Shown piece after piece: positions 16,989 through 24,527 of a DNA stretch of 50,537 bases (its first letter is position 1; every line of letters begins with the position of its first letter). Origin of the DNA: Streptomyces sp. WZ.A104 (GTDB lineage: Bacteria; Actinomycetota; Actinomycetes; Streptomycetales; Streptomycetaceae); NCBI RefSeq assembly GCF_002382885.1, contig NZ_NWVL01000060.1:1-50537 (forward strand), in the 5' to 3' direction. The position numbers and the translations under genes were made by a program. Below the pieces are notes generated by a model. That model did not search any database. It was given only the letters and a program-made list of their open reading frames with translations, and was not told where the DNA came from.

Positions 16989-18220
16989 GGCTTGGGCACC
17001 CGCGTGTAGAAGGTGAAGGTGTGGTCTTTCGCCCGGTCCGGGTGGATCAGCGCGAAGAGGTCGGCGAGGACCAGGTCCGGGCGCAGCACACCGCGCTCGA
17101 AGTAGTCGTTGCCGCCGCTCGGGCCCAGCGCCTTCGTGTTCGTCCAGACCGCACCACCGGAGAGTGCCTTCAGCTGCCCGTAACGGCTGTCGGCCTTGAC
17201 CGCGTCGGCGGTGGACTTCCACTTCTGGTCGGCGATCCAGACCGGCGCCTCGCCGCCCTTGGCGTACACCGCCTCGAAGTTCAGCTGCACGTTGCCGGTT
17301 CCCGCCTCACCGGCCCAGGGGTAGGTGCCGCCCGCGTCCCTGATCAGCCGGGCGGCGTAACTGCCGCCGGCGGGCATGTGCCAGGTTCCCTGGTGCATCG
17401 TGCCCGGCAGCACCTCGACGGGCTTGCCCGCCGCGACTGCCCGCGCGCCCTTCTCGGCGACCTTCCGGTAGTCGCCCTCGATGGTGTCGAACACCTCGTC
17501 GGCGCGCTTCTCCGCCCCGGTGAGCGCGGCCATCGCCTTGACCCACTCGGCGCGGCCGAGCGGACTGGACTCCAGCCACTCGGCGTTGGCGACCACGGCG
17601 ATACCGGCCTGACGCAGCTTGGGATACTGCGGGTCGTCGGTGCCCTGGGTCATCAGCACGTCGGGCTTCGCGCCGATGACCGTCTCGGCGTTGAGGGTGC
17701 GGTCCTTGGCGTACTCGGTGACCTTGCCCGCTTTCACCCGCTCGATCACCTGGGCGGAGGAGATGTTCGCGGCGCTCGCGACGCCCGTCAGGGCGTCCAG
17801 GGTGCCGGTCTCGGTGAGCAGCGGCAGGTGGGTGGTGGAGGCGGAGTACAGGCTCTTGACCGGAACGGTGACCTGCTGCGCGGATGCCAGCTCACCGGTC
17901 AGCTCCGGTTTCGGAGCACCGCACTTCACCAGCACGTACGACTCCGGCTTGCCCTTGGGATAGGGCTCGTTGACGGTGAGGACCTGGTAGCTCCTCTCGT
18001 ACCGGAGCGTGAAGTTCTTGGCGTGCTTCACCGTCGACTTGACCGGGAAGTAGTCCTTGCCCGGGTCGAAGTCCTTGATACAGCCCTCACCACCGGACCG
18101 GGCCTTGGCGTCGGCGGGCGGGCCGGTGTCGCCGCCGCACGCGGTGAGCGTGAGGGCGACAGCGAGAAAGGCAGCCGCGGCGGCCTGACGGCGGCCGGGC
18201 ATGGCGGATCGTACGGACAA
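16985..18220 (-). CDS. Periplasmic-type binding lipoprotein of corrinoid/siderophore ABC importer
   Basis: 411 residues from TTG 18220 with AGGAG 5 nt upstream; in-frame starts upstream are less well placed. Lipobox L-T-L-T-A-C near residue 27. It belongs to the class III (Fe/B12) binding proteins with two lobes: V-L-T-V-N-E-P-Y, then T-H-L-P-L-L and the A-E-T-V-I-G-A-K-P-D-V-L-M-T strand, V-V-A-N-A-E-W-L-E-S-S-P-L-G-R-A-E-W in the linker helix, and C-terminal Y-F-E-R-G-V-L-R-P-D-L-V-L-A-D. It captures the ligand outside the membrane. The riboswitch in its leader argues for a corrinoid ligand. Confidence 0.88.
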   Translation of the reverse strand: MSVRSAMPGRRQAAAAAFLAVALTLTACGGDTGPPADAKARSGGEGCIKDFDPGKDYFPVKSTVKHAKNFTLRYERSYQVLTVNEPYPKGKPESYVLVKCGAPKPELTGELASAQQVTVPVKSLYSASTTHLPLLTETGTLDALTGVASAANISSAQVIERVKAGKVTEYAKDRTLNAETVIGAKPDVLMTQGTDDPQYPKLRQAGIAVVANAEWLESSPLGRAEWVKAMAALTGAEKRADEVFDTIEGDYRKVAEKGARAVAAGKPVEVLPGTMHQGTWHMPAGGSYAARLIRDAGGTYPWAGEAGTGNVQLNFEAVYAKGGEAPVWIADQKWKSTADAVKADSRYGQLKALSGGAVWTNTKALGPSGGNDYFERGVLRPDLVLADLFALIHPDRAKDHTFTFYTRVPKP

Positions 18221-18454
18221 GGTGACTCCTGGTGGCATGTGTGGGCAGCGCGCACCGGCACTCCGGGGCACGTGGTACGGCGTACGGGAAGGGACCCGCT
18301 GAGGAAGGAGCCGTCAGAACCTGAGGAAACGGGCCCGCGGGTGAAGCCGGGCAGCTCGGCCCCACAGGGCCACGGGCAGCACAGAGCTGCCGCCTTGGGT
18401 ACGCAGGCACACGGGTGCCACCGCCTCTCCTGGGGAAATCCGCCCCGTACATCG

Positions 18455-18640
18455 AGGTGCGACGGCGTGAGTCTCCTGACTCGGGATCAAAGCTCCTCCG
18501 GCCTTCCCACCCCGGATGGGGCGGTGGCCATGGCGGATTCGCTCCCCCTACACAGTGGCGGTACCGTGCCGGAATCTCACCGGCTTCCTCGTTCCGCCGT
18601 CGCTTGTCGGACGGAAGCATCGCAGAACCGGCCACGACCA
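18455..18640 (-). ncRNA. Cobalamin riboswitch
   Basis: Read on the minus strand, the leader contains the conserved blocks in order: GGAA, CCGGTGAGATTCCGG, CCGCCACTGT, GGTGGGAAGGCC, and the B12-box end GATCCCGAGTCAGGAGAC. Spacing fits the class I cobalamin aptamer. About 235 nt separate its 3' end from the binding-protein start; that stretch holds GC-rich hairpins that could be the expression platform. Binding of adenosylcobalamin normally shuts off the downstream genes. Confidence 0.92.
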
Positions 18641-19096
18641 CGCCAGACCCACATCTGTGCGACCAGCCACAGAGGGCGTCGCCCTGAGGTGACCCGTGGC
18701 AGCGGGACGGGGCGCGCGAAACCCGGTCCGCTGACCTGAGCCTTGGCCGTGGAGCGCGTGATCAGTTGGGGAACTCCCGTTTCAGGCAAGGGAATCGGCG
18801 GTACCCGGTCTGCTCGTACACTGTCTGAACTGGACGTATGCGATGCTGTGAGTCATTCAGTCCGGTTCTCCCCGAACCCTGACTGTCCCGGAGCTCTGCC
18901 GTGCCGTCCTCGTTGCCAGTCGCCGGGGTTGCTGTCTCGGCCGACGAGCCTGTGCCGGCCGATGCTCGGTTCGGCGGCGAGCGTGCCCATCGCGTTCCGG
19001 GCCGCCGCCGACAGCATCTGGCCAGACGTCAGGGTTCAGGACAGCCGAAGTAGGCTGCGACGAAACGACGTCGAGAGACGCGGACCGGGGGATGCG
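18641..19096. other. Intergenic region between riboswitch operon and WXG locus
   Basis: 456 bp with divergent promoters expected: one for the riboswitch transcript on the minus strand, one for the WXG genes. No convincing gene. I see no strong hairpin. Confidence 0.4.
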
Positions 19097-19501
19097 ATGA
19101 GCGGCGCAGGCGAACAGCCACGACTTCGAGTGAAGACGGACCGGCTGACGGACCTTGCCGATGACCTCGACGGTATGCAGGACTACCTGGACAAACAGGT
19201 CAAGCGAATGGATGTGGTCGTCGACCGGATCGAGGCGGGCTGGCGGGGCCCAGCCGCGCAGGCCTATCGGGACCTCCACCGCGGTGCGGCCGAGGACGCC
19301 GTACGTATCCGCCTGGTCATCCAGGCACTTGAACAGGCCGTGCGGTTCAGCCGGGACGGGTTCTCGGAGCAGGAGCTGGACGTGATGGCACAGCTACGGA
19401 AGATCCAGGTCGAGACGGATGTGAAGCGGGAGGTGGACGCGCTGTCGACGCCGAACACCGACGTACCCGCCGTGCCGCGCAGCCGACTCTCCGAACTCTG
19501 A
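19097..19501 (+). CDS. WXG100-like (ESAT-6 family) secreted protein
   Basis: 134 residues from ATG 19097 with a GGGGG run upstream. Predicted helical hairpin with the turn motif W-R-G at about 43 (IEAGWRGPAAQAYRD) and heptad-like charged helices on both sides. A Pro-rich tail of about 30 residues follows. Such proteins are type VII secretion substrates or partners that dimerise with neighbouring toxins. First gene of the toxin locus, 40 bp before the next WXG gene. Confidence 0.78.
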   Translation: MSGAGEQPRLRVKTDRLTDLADDLDGMQDYLDKQVKRMDVVVDRIEAGWRGPAAQAYRDLHRGAAEDAVRIRLVIQALEQAVRFSRDGFSEQELDVMAQLRKIQVETDVKREVDALSTPNTDVPAVPRSRLSEL

Positions 19502-19541
19502 GAACGCATATGTCAACTGACGACTTCTGAACGGGGGGAGC

Positions 19542-19844
19542 ATGGCGGGCGACGACGACATAGCCGTCGACTTCGCGGCGCTGCAGGACCTTGCCGGGGA
19601 TCTTGAGGACATCCTCAAGGGACTCAACAAGCAGCTGGACCTGCTCTACCGGCGCGTCGAGAAGGTGGTCCTGACCTGGGAGGGCGAAGCCCGGGAGGTG
19701 TTCATCGACAAGCTGGACGAGTGGGACCGCTCTGCGGCGGACCTTCAGGCTGCCCATGCGTGGCTGCAGGACGTCGTGGTCAACGGGGAGATCAACTACG
19801 CAGCGGCGCACCGGGCGGTGCTGCGGGGCTGGGGTGCGGCCTGA
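19542..19844 (+). CDS. WXG100 family protein (Esx-type partner)
   Basis: 100 residues from ATG 19542 behind GGGGGGAG. Helix-turn-helix hairpin with W-E-G at about 46 (VLTWEGEAREVF), the standard WXG turn and length. Its stop overlaps the toxin start (TGATG), so it is made together with the toxin and probably binds its N-terminal helices for export. Confidence 0.85.
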   Translation: MAGDDDIAVDFAALQDLAGDLEDILKGLNKQLDLLYRRVEKVVLTWEGEAREVFIDKLDEWDRSAADLQAAHAWLQDVVVNGEINYAAAHRAVLRGWGAA

Positions 19845-21592
19845 TGGCAGACCTGCCCTCTGGCAAGCAGCGGCAGCGGGAACAGGACCAGGCCAGGACC
19901 GCTCCGCCCAACCGGGGCGTGGGCCGCTTCGATGTGCAGCCTCAGCACCTCTATTTCACTTCGCTCGTTGTTCGCGATGCTCAGTTCGCCTATGACAAGA
20001 AGGCGAAGCAACTGATGGACACGCTGGACAAATACAGTCAGTCCGCGGGGACGGGCTGGGGAGCGGACTCCTTCGCCGACCGGTACGGCATCGTCGCCGG
20101 GAAGTTCCTGGAGTTGTGGGCGAAGAGCGTGGTGTCGGTGGGTGGTGTGGCCGTGGGCTTCACGCAGACGGCGAACAACTACGCGTTGGCCGACTGGGCG
20201 GCGCGGAAGGGTAAAGGGGATCCGCCGGACGAGAAGCAGCCGCCGGCGGTCATCGCCACCGCGCCCAAGTACGGTCCGCCGAACGACCTCACATGGCGCG
20301 GGGAGGGTGAGTACCACGACTCATGGGCGATCTCCGGAATCCTCGGAGAGGTCCCGGACTTCCTCATGTACATCATGAAGCCCGTAGTCGACGAGGGGCT
20401 GAGACTCGGCCGCATCCACGAGAAGACGCCGGGTGTCAAGGAGGAGGAGTTCCGCGACATCGCCAAGGCCTGGCGGGAAGCCTCGAAGAACGCGGAGAAG
20501 GCCGCTGACGACTTCACGGACGCGATCTCTTACATCACCGATCCCACGGGCGACGGGGAATGGCAGTCCGCGATGAGGGCTTTCTGCCAGACGATCTGGG
20601 GGACCACGGCCTGGGGGAAGGCCCGCGACCAGCGGGCCGAGGTGACGGCCAAGAAGGGCACCCGGAACTGGAAGACCCATGGGAAGGTGGACCCCGCCAC
20701 CAGGCGCCCCGTCATCGAGGTCCTCGGCAAGAGCGCGAACGTGATCCAGAAGCTCTTCGATGACCTGGCCGACATGGGTCAGAAGACCACGGAGACCACT
20801 ACGCGTCTGGCGAAGGAGGCCACGGACAAGACGGTGAGGAGCCTCACCGTGGATCTCGATCTCTCCAAACTCACCAGGCTCGCGGCCGGTCTCGTGTTCG
20901 CGGAAGTCGTTCTGACCTTCCGGTCCCATATGGACAAGGCTTCCATGGACGCGGCGGTCGAGGCCTATCACGAGGCGTTCAGCGATGCCGCGGGCAAGCT
21001 GGCCATGCTTGAGTTCGAGCTCGACGAGGCGCTTCTGAGCGTTCCCACGTTCCAGGCGGAACGGGCTCGGGCACAGGGGTTCGGTGCGCGCTCGCTGAAC
21101 GAGTTCAAGAAGGAGCACAGCTGGCAGCTGCCGGAGAGCCAGTTCCCCTACAAGTATTCGGTGGACCTCGCGGCAGCGGAAGGCATGGGGAATGCCCATA
21201 CCCTTGACAAGCATGTGGGGAAGACCGACGAGCAGTTGCTGCAACGGATGAGAGACGAAAGCAGAGCGAGCGGTGAGCCGAAGATTCCGGCGGCCTCGAC
21301 CTACGCCGACGTTGAGTCAGCACAACGGTTCACGCAGTATTGCCTACGCGACAACAGCAACGAGATCGATCGGTGGCTGGCAGGGGACCCGCCGGACAAG
21401 TTCATCACCATCGAGACCGGCTCCGTTCCGCTGCAAGGTCCTCTCACCGGTGACGCCGTGACCGGTAAGGGCGTCACCTATGACGGCACCAAGATTTCGG
21501 AGGTGCACGACACCAAGGGCGTTTCCATGCGGCTCATGCGTGACCCGAGCCTCTCGCCGCCCTACATGGTGTTCACCTCGATGCCTGTATGA
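19844..21592 (+). CDS. Type VII secreted toxin with C-terminal RNase A-like domain
   Basis: 582 residues from ATG 19844. Residues 1-440 are mostly helical with several W-G and W-x-G points and no enzyme motif. Residues 449-582 form a CdiA-CT RNase A-like domain: H457 in L-D-K-H-V-G-K-T, R468, the conserved S-T-Y-A-D-V-E-S-A-Q core, I-D-R-W-L, then M-V-F-T-S-M-P at the end with T578. The H to R spacing of 11 and the C-terminal Thr equal the H175/R186/T276 catalytic set I recall for the Yersinia CdiA RNase. It should cleave RNA in competing cells. The next gene is the expected immunity. Confidence 0.82.
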   Translation: MADLPSGKQRQREQDQARTAPPNRGVGRFDVQPQHLYFTSLVVRDAQFAYDKKAKQLMDTLDKYSQSAGTGWGADSFADRYGIVAGKFLELWAKSVVSVGGVAVGFTQTANNYALADWAARKGKGDPPDEKQPPAVIATAPKYGPPNDLTWRGEGEYHDSWAISGILGEVPDFLMYIMKPVVDEGLRLGRIHEKTPGVKEEEFRDIAKAWREASKNAEKAADDFTDAISYITDPTGDGEWQSAMRAFCQTIWGTTAWGKARDQRAEVTAKKGTRNWKTHGKVDPATRRPVIEVLGKSANVIQKLFDDLADMGQKTTETTTRLAKEATDKTVRSLTVDLDLSKLTRLAAGLVFAEVVLTFRSHMDKASMDAAVEAYHEAFSDAAGKLAMLEFELDEALLSVPTFQAERARAQGFGARSLNEFKKEHSWQLPESQFPYKYSVDLAAAEGMGNAHTLDKHVGKTDEQLLQRMRDESRASGEPKIPAASTYADVESAQRFTQYCLRDNSNEIDRWLAGDPPDKFITIETGSVPLQGPLTGDAVTGKGVTYDGTKISEVHDTKGVSMRLMRDPSLSPPYMVFTSMPV

Positions 21593-21626
21593 GCGACCTC
21601 TGGATGGATTGTGGAGCTGTGTCGGT

Positions 21627-22208
21627 ATGAGTTGTCCTTCGATGCCCCTGGACGCCGATTCCTGGCGGTCTGCCGTGGAGATGTACGACCGTCGGTACAC
21701 CTTCGTCTCGGTCGGGCCCCGTACGGGCGACGACTGGCTGCACGACGTTGCCTCGGTCATGCGGGGAGAGTCGGTGGAGCCCCGGTCGTGGCGGACCATC
21801 GATCCCGACGAAGGGGAGGAGGAGCGGGAGGACGACCCGGCTTTCCCCTTCGTGACCCCGCCCGCGGACGAGGAGGGCTCGACGGAGTGGCAGAGTCGGC
21901 TCAGGGAAGTCCCGCGTTCCTCAGTGGTGCGGCTGCTCGTACTGCTGGCCACCCTCGATCTCGATGTCTCCCGGGACCCCCGCCTCCCCGAGCGACTGGC
22001 TGAAATGGAGGAGCACGCTCGGGTGATTCTCTCGCGCTGCCCCGACCGGACTCAGTTCTTCACGAACACCTGGGGAGGCGGCGCGGCCTTCGACTTCTAT
22101 CAGCGGATTTCGAGCTGCTCACCGCTCAGTCGGTACCCCTGGGACCTGGGACTCCTGTGGGTGTCCGACGAGGAGGTCGGGCTGATCTGGTCCTTCGACC
22201 CACGTTGA
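21627..22208 (+). CDS. Probable immunity protein for the RNase A-like toxin
   Basis: 193 residues from ATG 21627; GGAG lies 10 nt upstream. Acidic, soluble, no signal peptide. It has a Glu/Asp-rich linker (DEGEEEREDD) near 57, a helical L-L-V-L-L-A-T-L-D-L-D-V segment and a C-terminal W-D-L-G-L-L-W-V-S-D-E-E-V. I recognise no family. Position 34 bp after a toxin gene, size and acidity suit a cognate inhibitor of a basic RNase. Confidence 0.65.
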   Translation: MSCPSMPLDADSWRSAVEMYDRRYTFVSVGPRTGDDWLHDVASVMRGESVEPRSWRTIDPDEGEEEREDDPAFPFVTPPADEEGSTEWQSRLREVPRSSVVRLLVLLATLDLDVSRDPRLPERLAEMEEHARVILSRCPDRTQFFTNTWGGGAAFDFYQRISSCSPLSRYPWDLGLLWVSDEEVGLIWSFDPR

Positions 22209-22221
22209 GAGGTAACAGCCG

Positions 22222-22521
22222 TTGTTGACCCGTTCGGCTACATATCCGGACCGAGAAACCGCCCAGTGGGCCACCCAGCAGGTGGTGACCTGCAACGAGC
22301 AGAGGATTCACCGCTGGCTGGCCCAGGGCACGCGCTCCCGCCTGACCATCGAGGCCGCCTGGCCTTCCCGTGAGGCGCCCGTCGGCCGGGTCCTGCTCCA
22401 GGCGATGCTGCTCGCCGGGCGCGACCCCGTCGACGTACGAGCCGCACGTGTGGTGCTCAAGCGTGATCCGGACAGCCCGCACGGCTTCGTCGTTCTGACC
22501 ACCGTCCCGATCTATCTGTAG
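22222..22521 (+). pseudogene. Orphan RNase A-like toxin tail (second copy, lacks catalytic His/Arg)
   Basis: 99 codons from TTG 22222. The sequence A-T-Y-P-D-R-E-T-A-Q-W-A, I-H-R-W-L-A-Q-G and V-V-L-T-T-V-P matches the second two thirds of the CdiA-CT RNase A domain, aligned to residues 486-582 of the intact toxin. The H-V-G-K-T segment with His and Arg is missing, so it should be inactive alone. It keeps the C-terminal Thr. It may be a displaced cassette usable by recombination, followed by its own immunity gene. Confidence 0.75.
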
Positions 22522-22533
22522 AGGTCAAGTGCC

Positions 22534-23223
22534 GTGTCCATGAAGCCGCTTGAGTTCGATCGCCGCTACGGCGAGCTGGACCAGGTGATCAGCGCGTACA
22601 TCGGTATGCCTGCTGACGACGAGCCGAGCGGGCCGAGCGAGGCCCTCCAGGCCTACCTCCGCCACACCTGGCACACCCGTCCCTGGGCCCTGGCGACGGC
22701 CGAACAGCAGATCCGCGAGTACGCGCGTAACCCACCGGGCCGACTGCGTCTGAGCCTGGGTGAGTTCTACCCCGTGCCGGATGTCGGCCTGCCCGAATCG
22801 GCGATCCAGGACTGGCTGTTCGTGATCGCGGACCACCTGAAGCGGTCCATTGAGCACGGCGAGGTCCCGCCCACGTCCACCCCTCGTACCCACTGGGAGT
22901 GGCGCGCCCGCTTCCCCGAGCTCGGCCAGCTCCTCGGGGGCTGGTTCTCGCAGGACATGCCGGACGAGTTCCCGGACCACGACGCGGCCGTGGACGACTA
23001 CACCGCCGCCACGGACGCGCAGCTGGTCGCGCGCCTCATGGGGGAGCTGCACGAACTGCTCGCCCTCTCCCTCGAAGAATCCGACTATGCCCTCGCGGTG
23101 GCGGAGCTGGGCATGGAGGTCGACCCGCCCCGGCCGTACTCCCCGAGCGGCTGGCTGGCCCACCTCGCGGACGGTCTGGGCGGATCCAAGGCGGACTACG
23201 GCCCCGGACCGGCCGCAGGCTGA
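22534..23223 (+). CDS. CdiI-type contact-dependent inhibition immunity protein
   Basis: 229 residues from GTG 22534 with GAGG 9 nt upstream. The C-terminal half has the CdiI_2 pattern: F-P-E-L-G-Q-L-L-G-G-W-F-S-Q-D-M near 130, D-H-D-A-A-V-D-D-Y, then L-L-A-L-S-L-E-E-S-D-Y-A-L-A-V-A-E-L-G-M near 185. The N-terminal half (LRHTWHTRPWALATAEQQI) may be a second unit. It pairs by position with the orphan toxin tail just upstream. It could protect against a toxin variant no longer encoded intact here. Confidence 0.78.
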   Translation: MSMKPLEFDRRYGELDQVISAYIGMPADDEPSGPSEALQAYLRHTWHTRPWALATAEQQIREYARNPPGRLRLSLGEFYPVPDVGLPESAIQDWLFVIADHLKRSIEHGEVPPTSTPRTHWEWRARFPELGQLLGGWFSQDMPDEFPDHDAAVDDYTAATDAQLVARLMGELHELLALSLEESDYALAVAELGMEVDPPRPYSPSGWLAHLADGLGGSKADYGPGPAAG

Positions 23224-23270
23224 ACCGTTCCGGGTTCGGTCGAGACGCGGTTCCGTGAAGGGGTTGAGTC

Positions 23271-23640
23271 GTGGCAGGTCCCTCCGCCTATCCCCTTGAG
23301 CTGTGCAAACGAGCGGTCCGGATGGCAGCGGAGGTTCGCGGTGACTGTCCGAACGAGTCGGCCGCGCTGAGGGCGGTCGCCCAGCAGCCGGGCATCGGCT
23401 CGGCCGAGACACTGCGGAACCGGGTGAAGCGGGGCGAGACCGACTCCGGGCAGGGTCCGGGGACGGACTCGGAGGAGTCCGCGCAGGTCTAGGCGGTGAA
23501 GAAGGAAGTCGCTGAGCTGCGGCGGGCGAACGACATCCTCAGAGCTGAGGCGTCCTTCTTCGCGGCCGGGCTCGAACGGCCATATACACGCTCGTGGCGT
23601 TCATCGACGAGCGCCGGACCTCCCAGAGCGGCCCTGGAGG
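23271..23640 (+). pseudogene. IS3-family transposase remnant (OrfA with internal stop, start of OrfB)
   Basis: From GTG 23271: Y-P-L-E-L-C-K-R-A-V-R-M and N-E-S-A-A-L-R-A-V-A, then G-S-A-E-T-L-R-N-R-V, the OrfA helix-turn-helix. An in-frame TAG at about 23490 interrupts before K-K-E-V-A-E-L-R-R-A-N-D-I-L, the leucine-zipper end of OrfA. Another frame then shows T-L-V-A-F-I-D-E-R-R, the beginning of OrfB, which breaks off near 23640. No terminal repeats found. Confidence 0.8.
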
Positions 23641-23749
23641 AATCGCTCCCAGGCCGAGCTGGCCACCCCGGAGTGGGATTGCTGGTACTGCCACCGTCGG
23701 CTCCACGGTGGCGGTGGGCGACGACAGCAAGCCCTTGGAGGCAGGAGGC

Positions 23750-23960
23750 GCCCAGTGGGCCGCCTGGCAGGTAGTGGGCCGTCTGGCAGGTGGTGACTTG
23801 CAATGAGCAGAGGAGTCACCGCTGGCTCGCCCAGGGCGCGCGCTCCCGCCTGACCATCGAGGCCGCCTGGCCTTCCCGTGAGGCGCCTGGCGGCCGCGTC
23901 CTGCTCCAGGCGATGCTGCTCGCCGGGCGCGAACAGTCGACGTCCGCGCCGCACGTGTGA
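23750..23960 (+). pseudogene. Third, decayed copy of the RNase A-like toxin tail
   Basis: About 200 bp nearly identical at the base level to 22260-22460, including R-W-L-A-Q-G-A-R-S-R-L-T-I-E-A-A-W-P-S-R-E-A-P and L-L-Q-A-M-L-L-A-G-R-E. Small insertions near 23770 shift the frame and it ends at a TGA near 23960. The catalytic segment is absent. It documents local duplication of toxin tails. Confidence 0.85.
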
Positions 23961-23989
23961 TCACCGCGCCCGGTCCACCATCGCCGGCC

Positions 23990-24210
23990 AGTTCGAGAAC
24001 GCCGAAGAGCCGGACCCTGTCCGAGCGGCAGGCCCGGCTCGGACACCGCTCCCCGCGATCCACCCAGCACTACGTGACGATCACGCCCGGCACCCTGTCC
24101 AATGCCTACTCCGATGCTGGCGACTTCGAGCGCAACATGCGCACCATCGAGGTCGTGGTCGACCGTGACGCGGTGGTCACCGGCGTCGCTGCAGCCGGTG
24201 AGCCCGACAG
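23990..24210 (+). pseudogene. Tyrosine recombinase, C-terminal fragment
   Basis: Frame reads Q-A-R-L-G-H-R-S-P-R-S-T-Q-H-Y-V-T-I-T-P, the G-H-x-S...H-Y box with the nucleophilic Tyr, followed by A-Y-S-D-A-G-D-F-E-R-N and V-D-R-D-A-V, a continuation typical of one large family of actinobacterial integrases. The Arg boxes are missing and the frame decays near 24205. Confidence 0.7.
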
Positions 24211-24461
24211 CGAACCTCCCCGCTCTCGTCCTGCCCGAATCGGACTCGTTCGAGGCCACTGTGCTCCGCGAGGAACTGATCACCGCCCTGGACACCGCAG
24301 GCTGTGAGCATCACGTCAACGACACCCTCGCCTTCGGCCAGTCGTCCAGCATCCTCACTCGGCCCGCCGACGTCTACACGGTCTTCAGCCTCCCGGGCCG
24401 GGACGACCATGTGCCTCACCGGGACGCGGACGCGCTACCTGTTCGTGGTCCGGCGTCGTAG
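24205..24461 (+). pseudogene. Unrecognised broken reading frame
   Basis: A protein-like frame reads L-P-E-S-D-S-F-E-A-T-V-L-R-E-E-L-I-T-A-L and T-R-P-A-D-V-Y-T-V-F-S-L, then seems to continue in another frame as M-C-L-T-G-T-R-T-R-Y-L-F-V-V-R-R. No intact start. It could be the tail of another lost immunity or membrane gene. Family not recognised. Confidence 0.4.
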
Positions 24462-24472
24462 GGAGACGCAGC

Positions 24473-24505
24473 AGGGCCGACCGTGTCCGTCACACAGTCG
24501 GCCCT
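24473..24505 (-). terminator. Hairpin terminator of the ALF-repeat gene
   Basis: Arms 24473-24486 and 24492-24505 pair in 13 of 14 positions with a 5-nt loop, 22 bp beyond the stop at 24528. It can serve both strands. Confidence 0.8.
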
Positions 24506-24527
24506 TGTGCGTATGGGGGGTGGGCGG

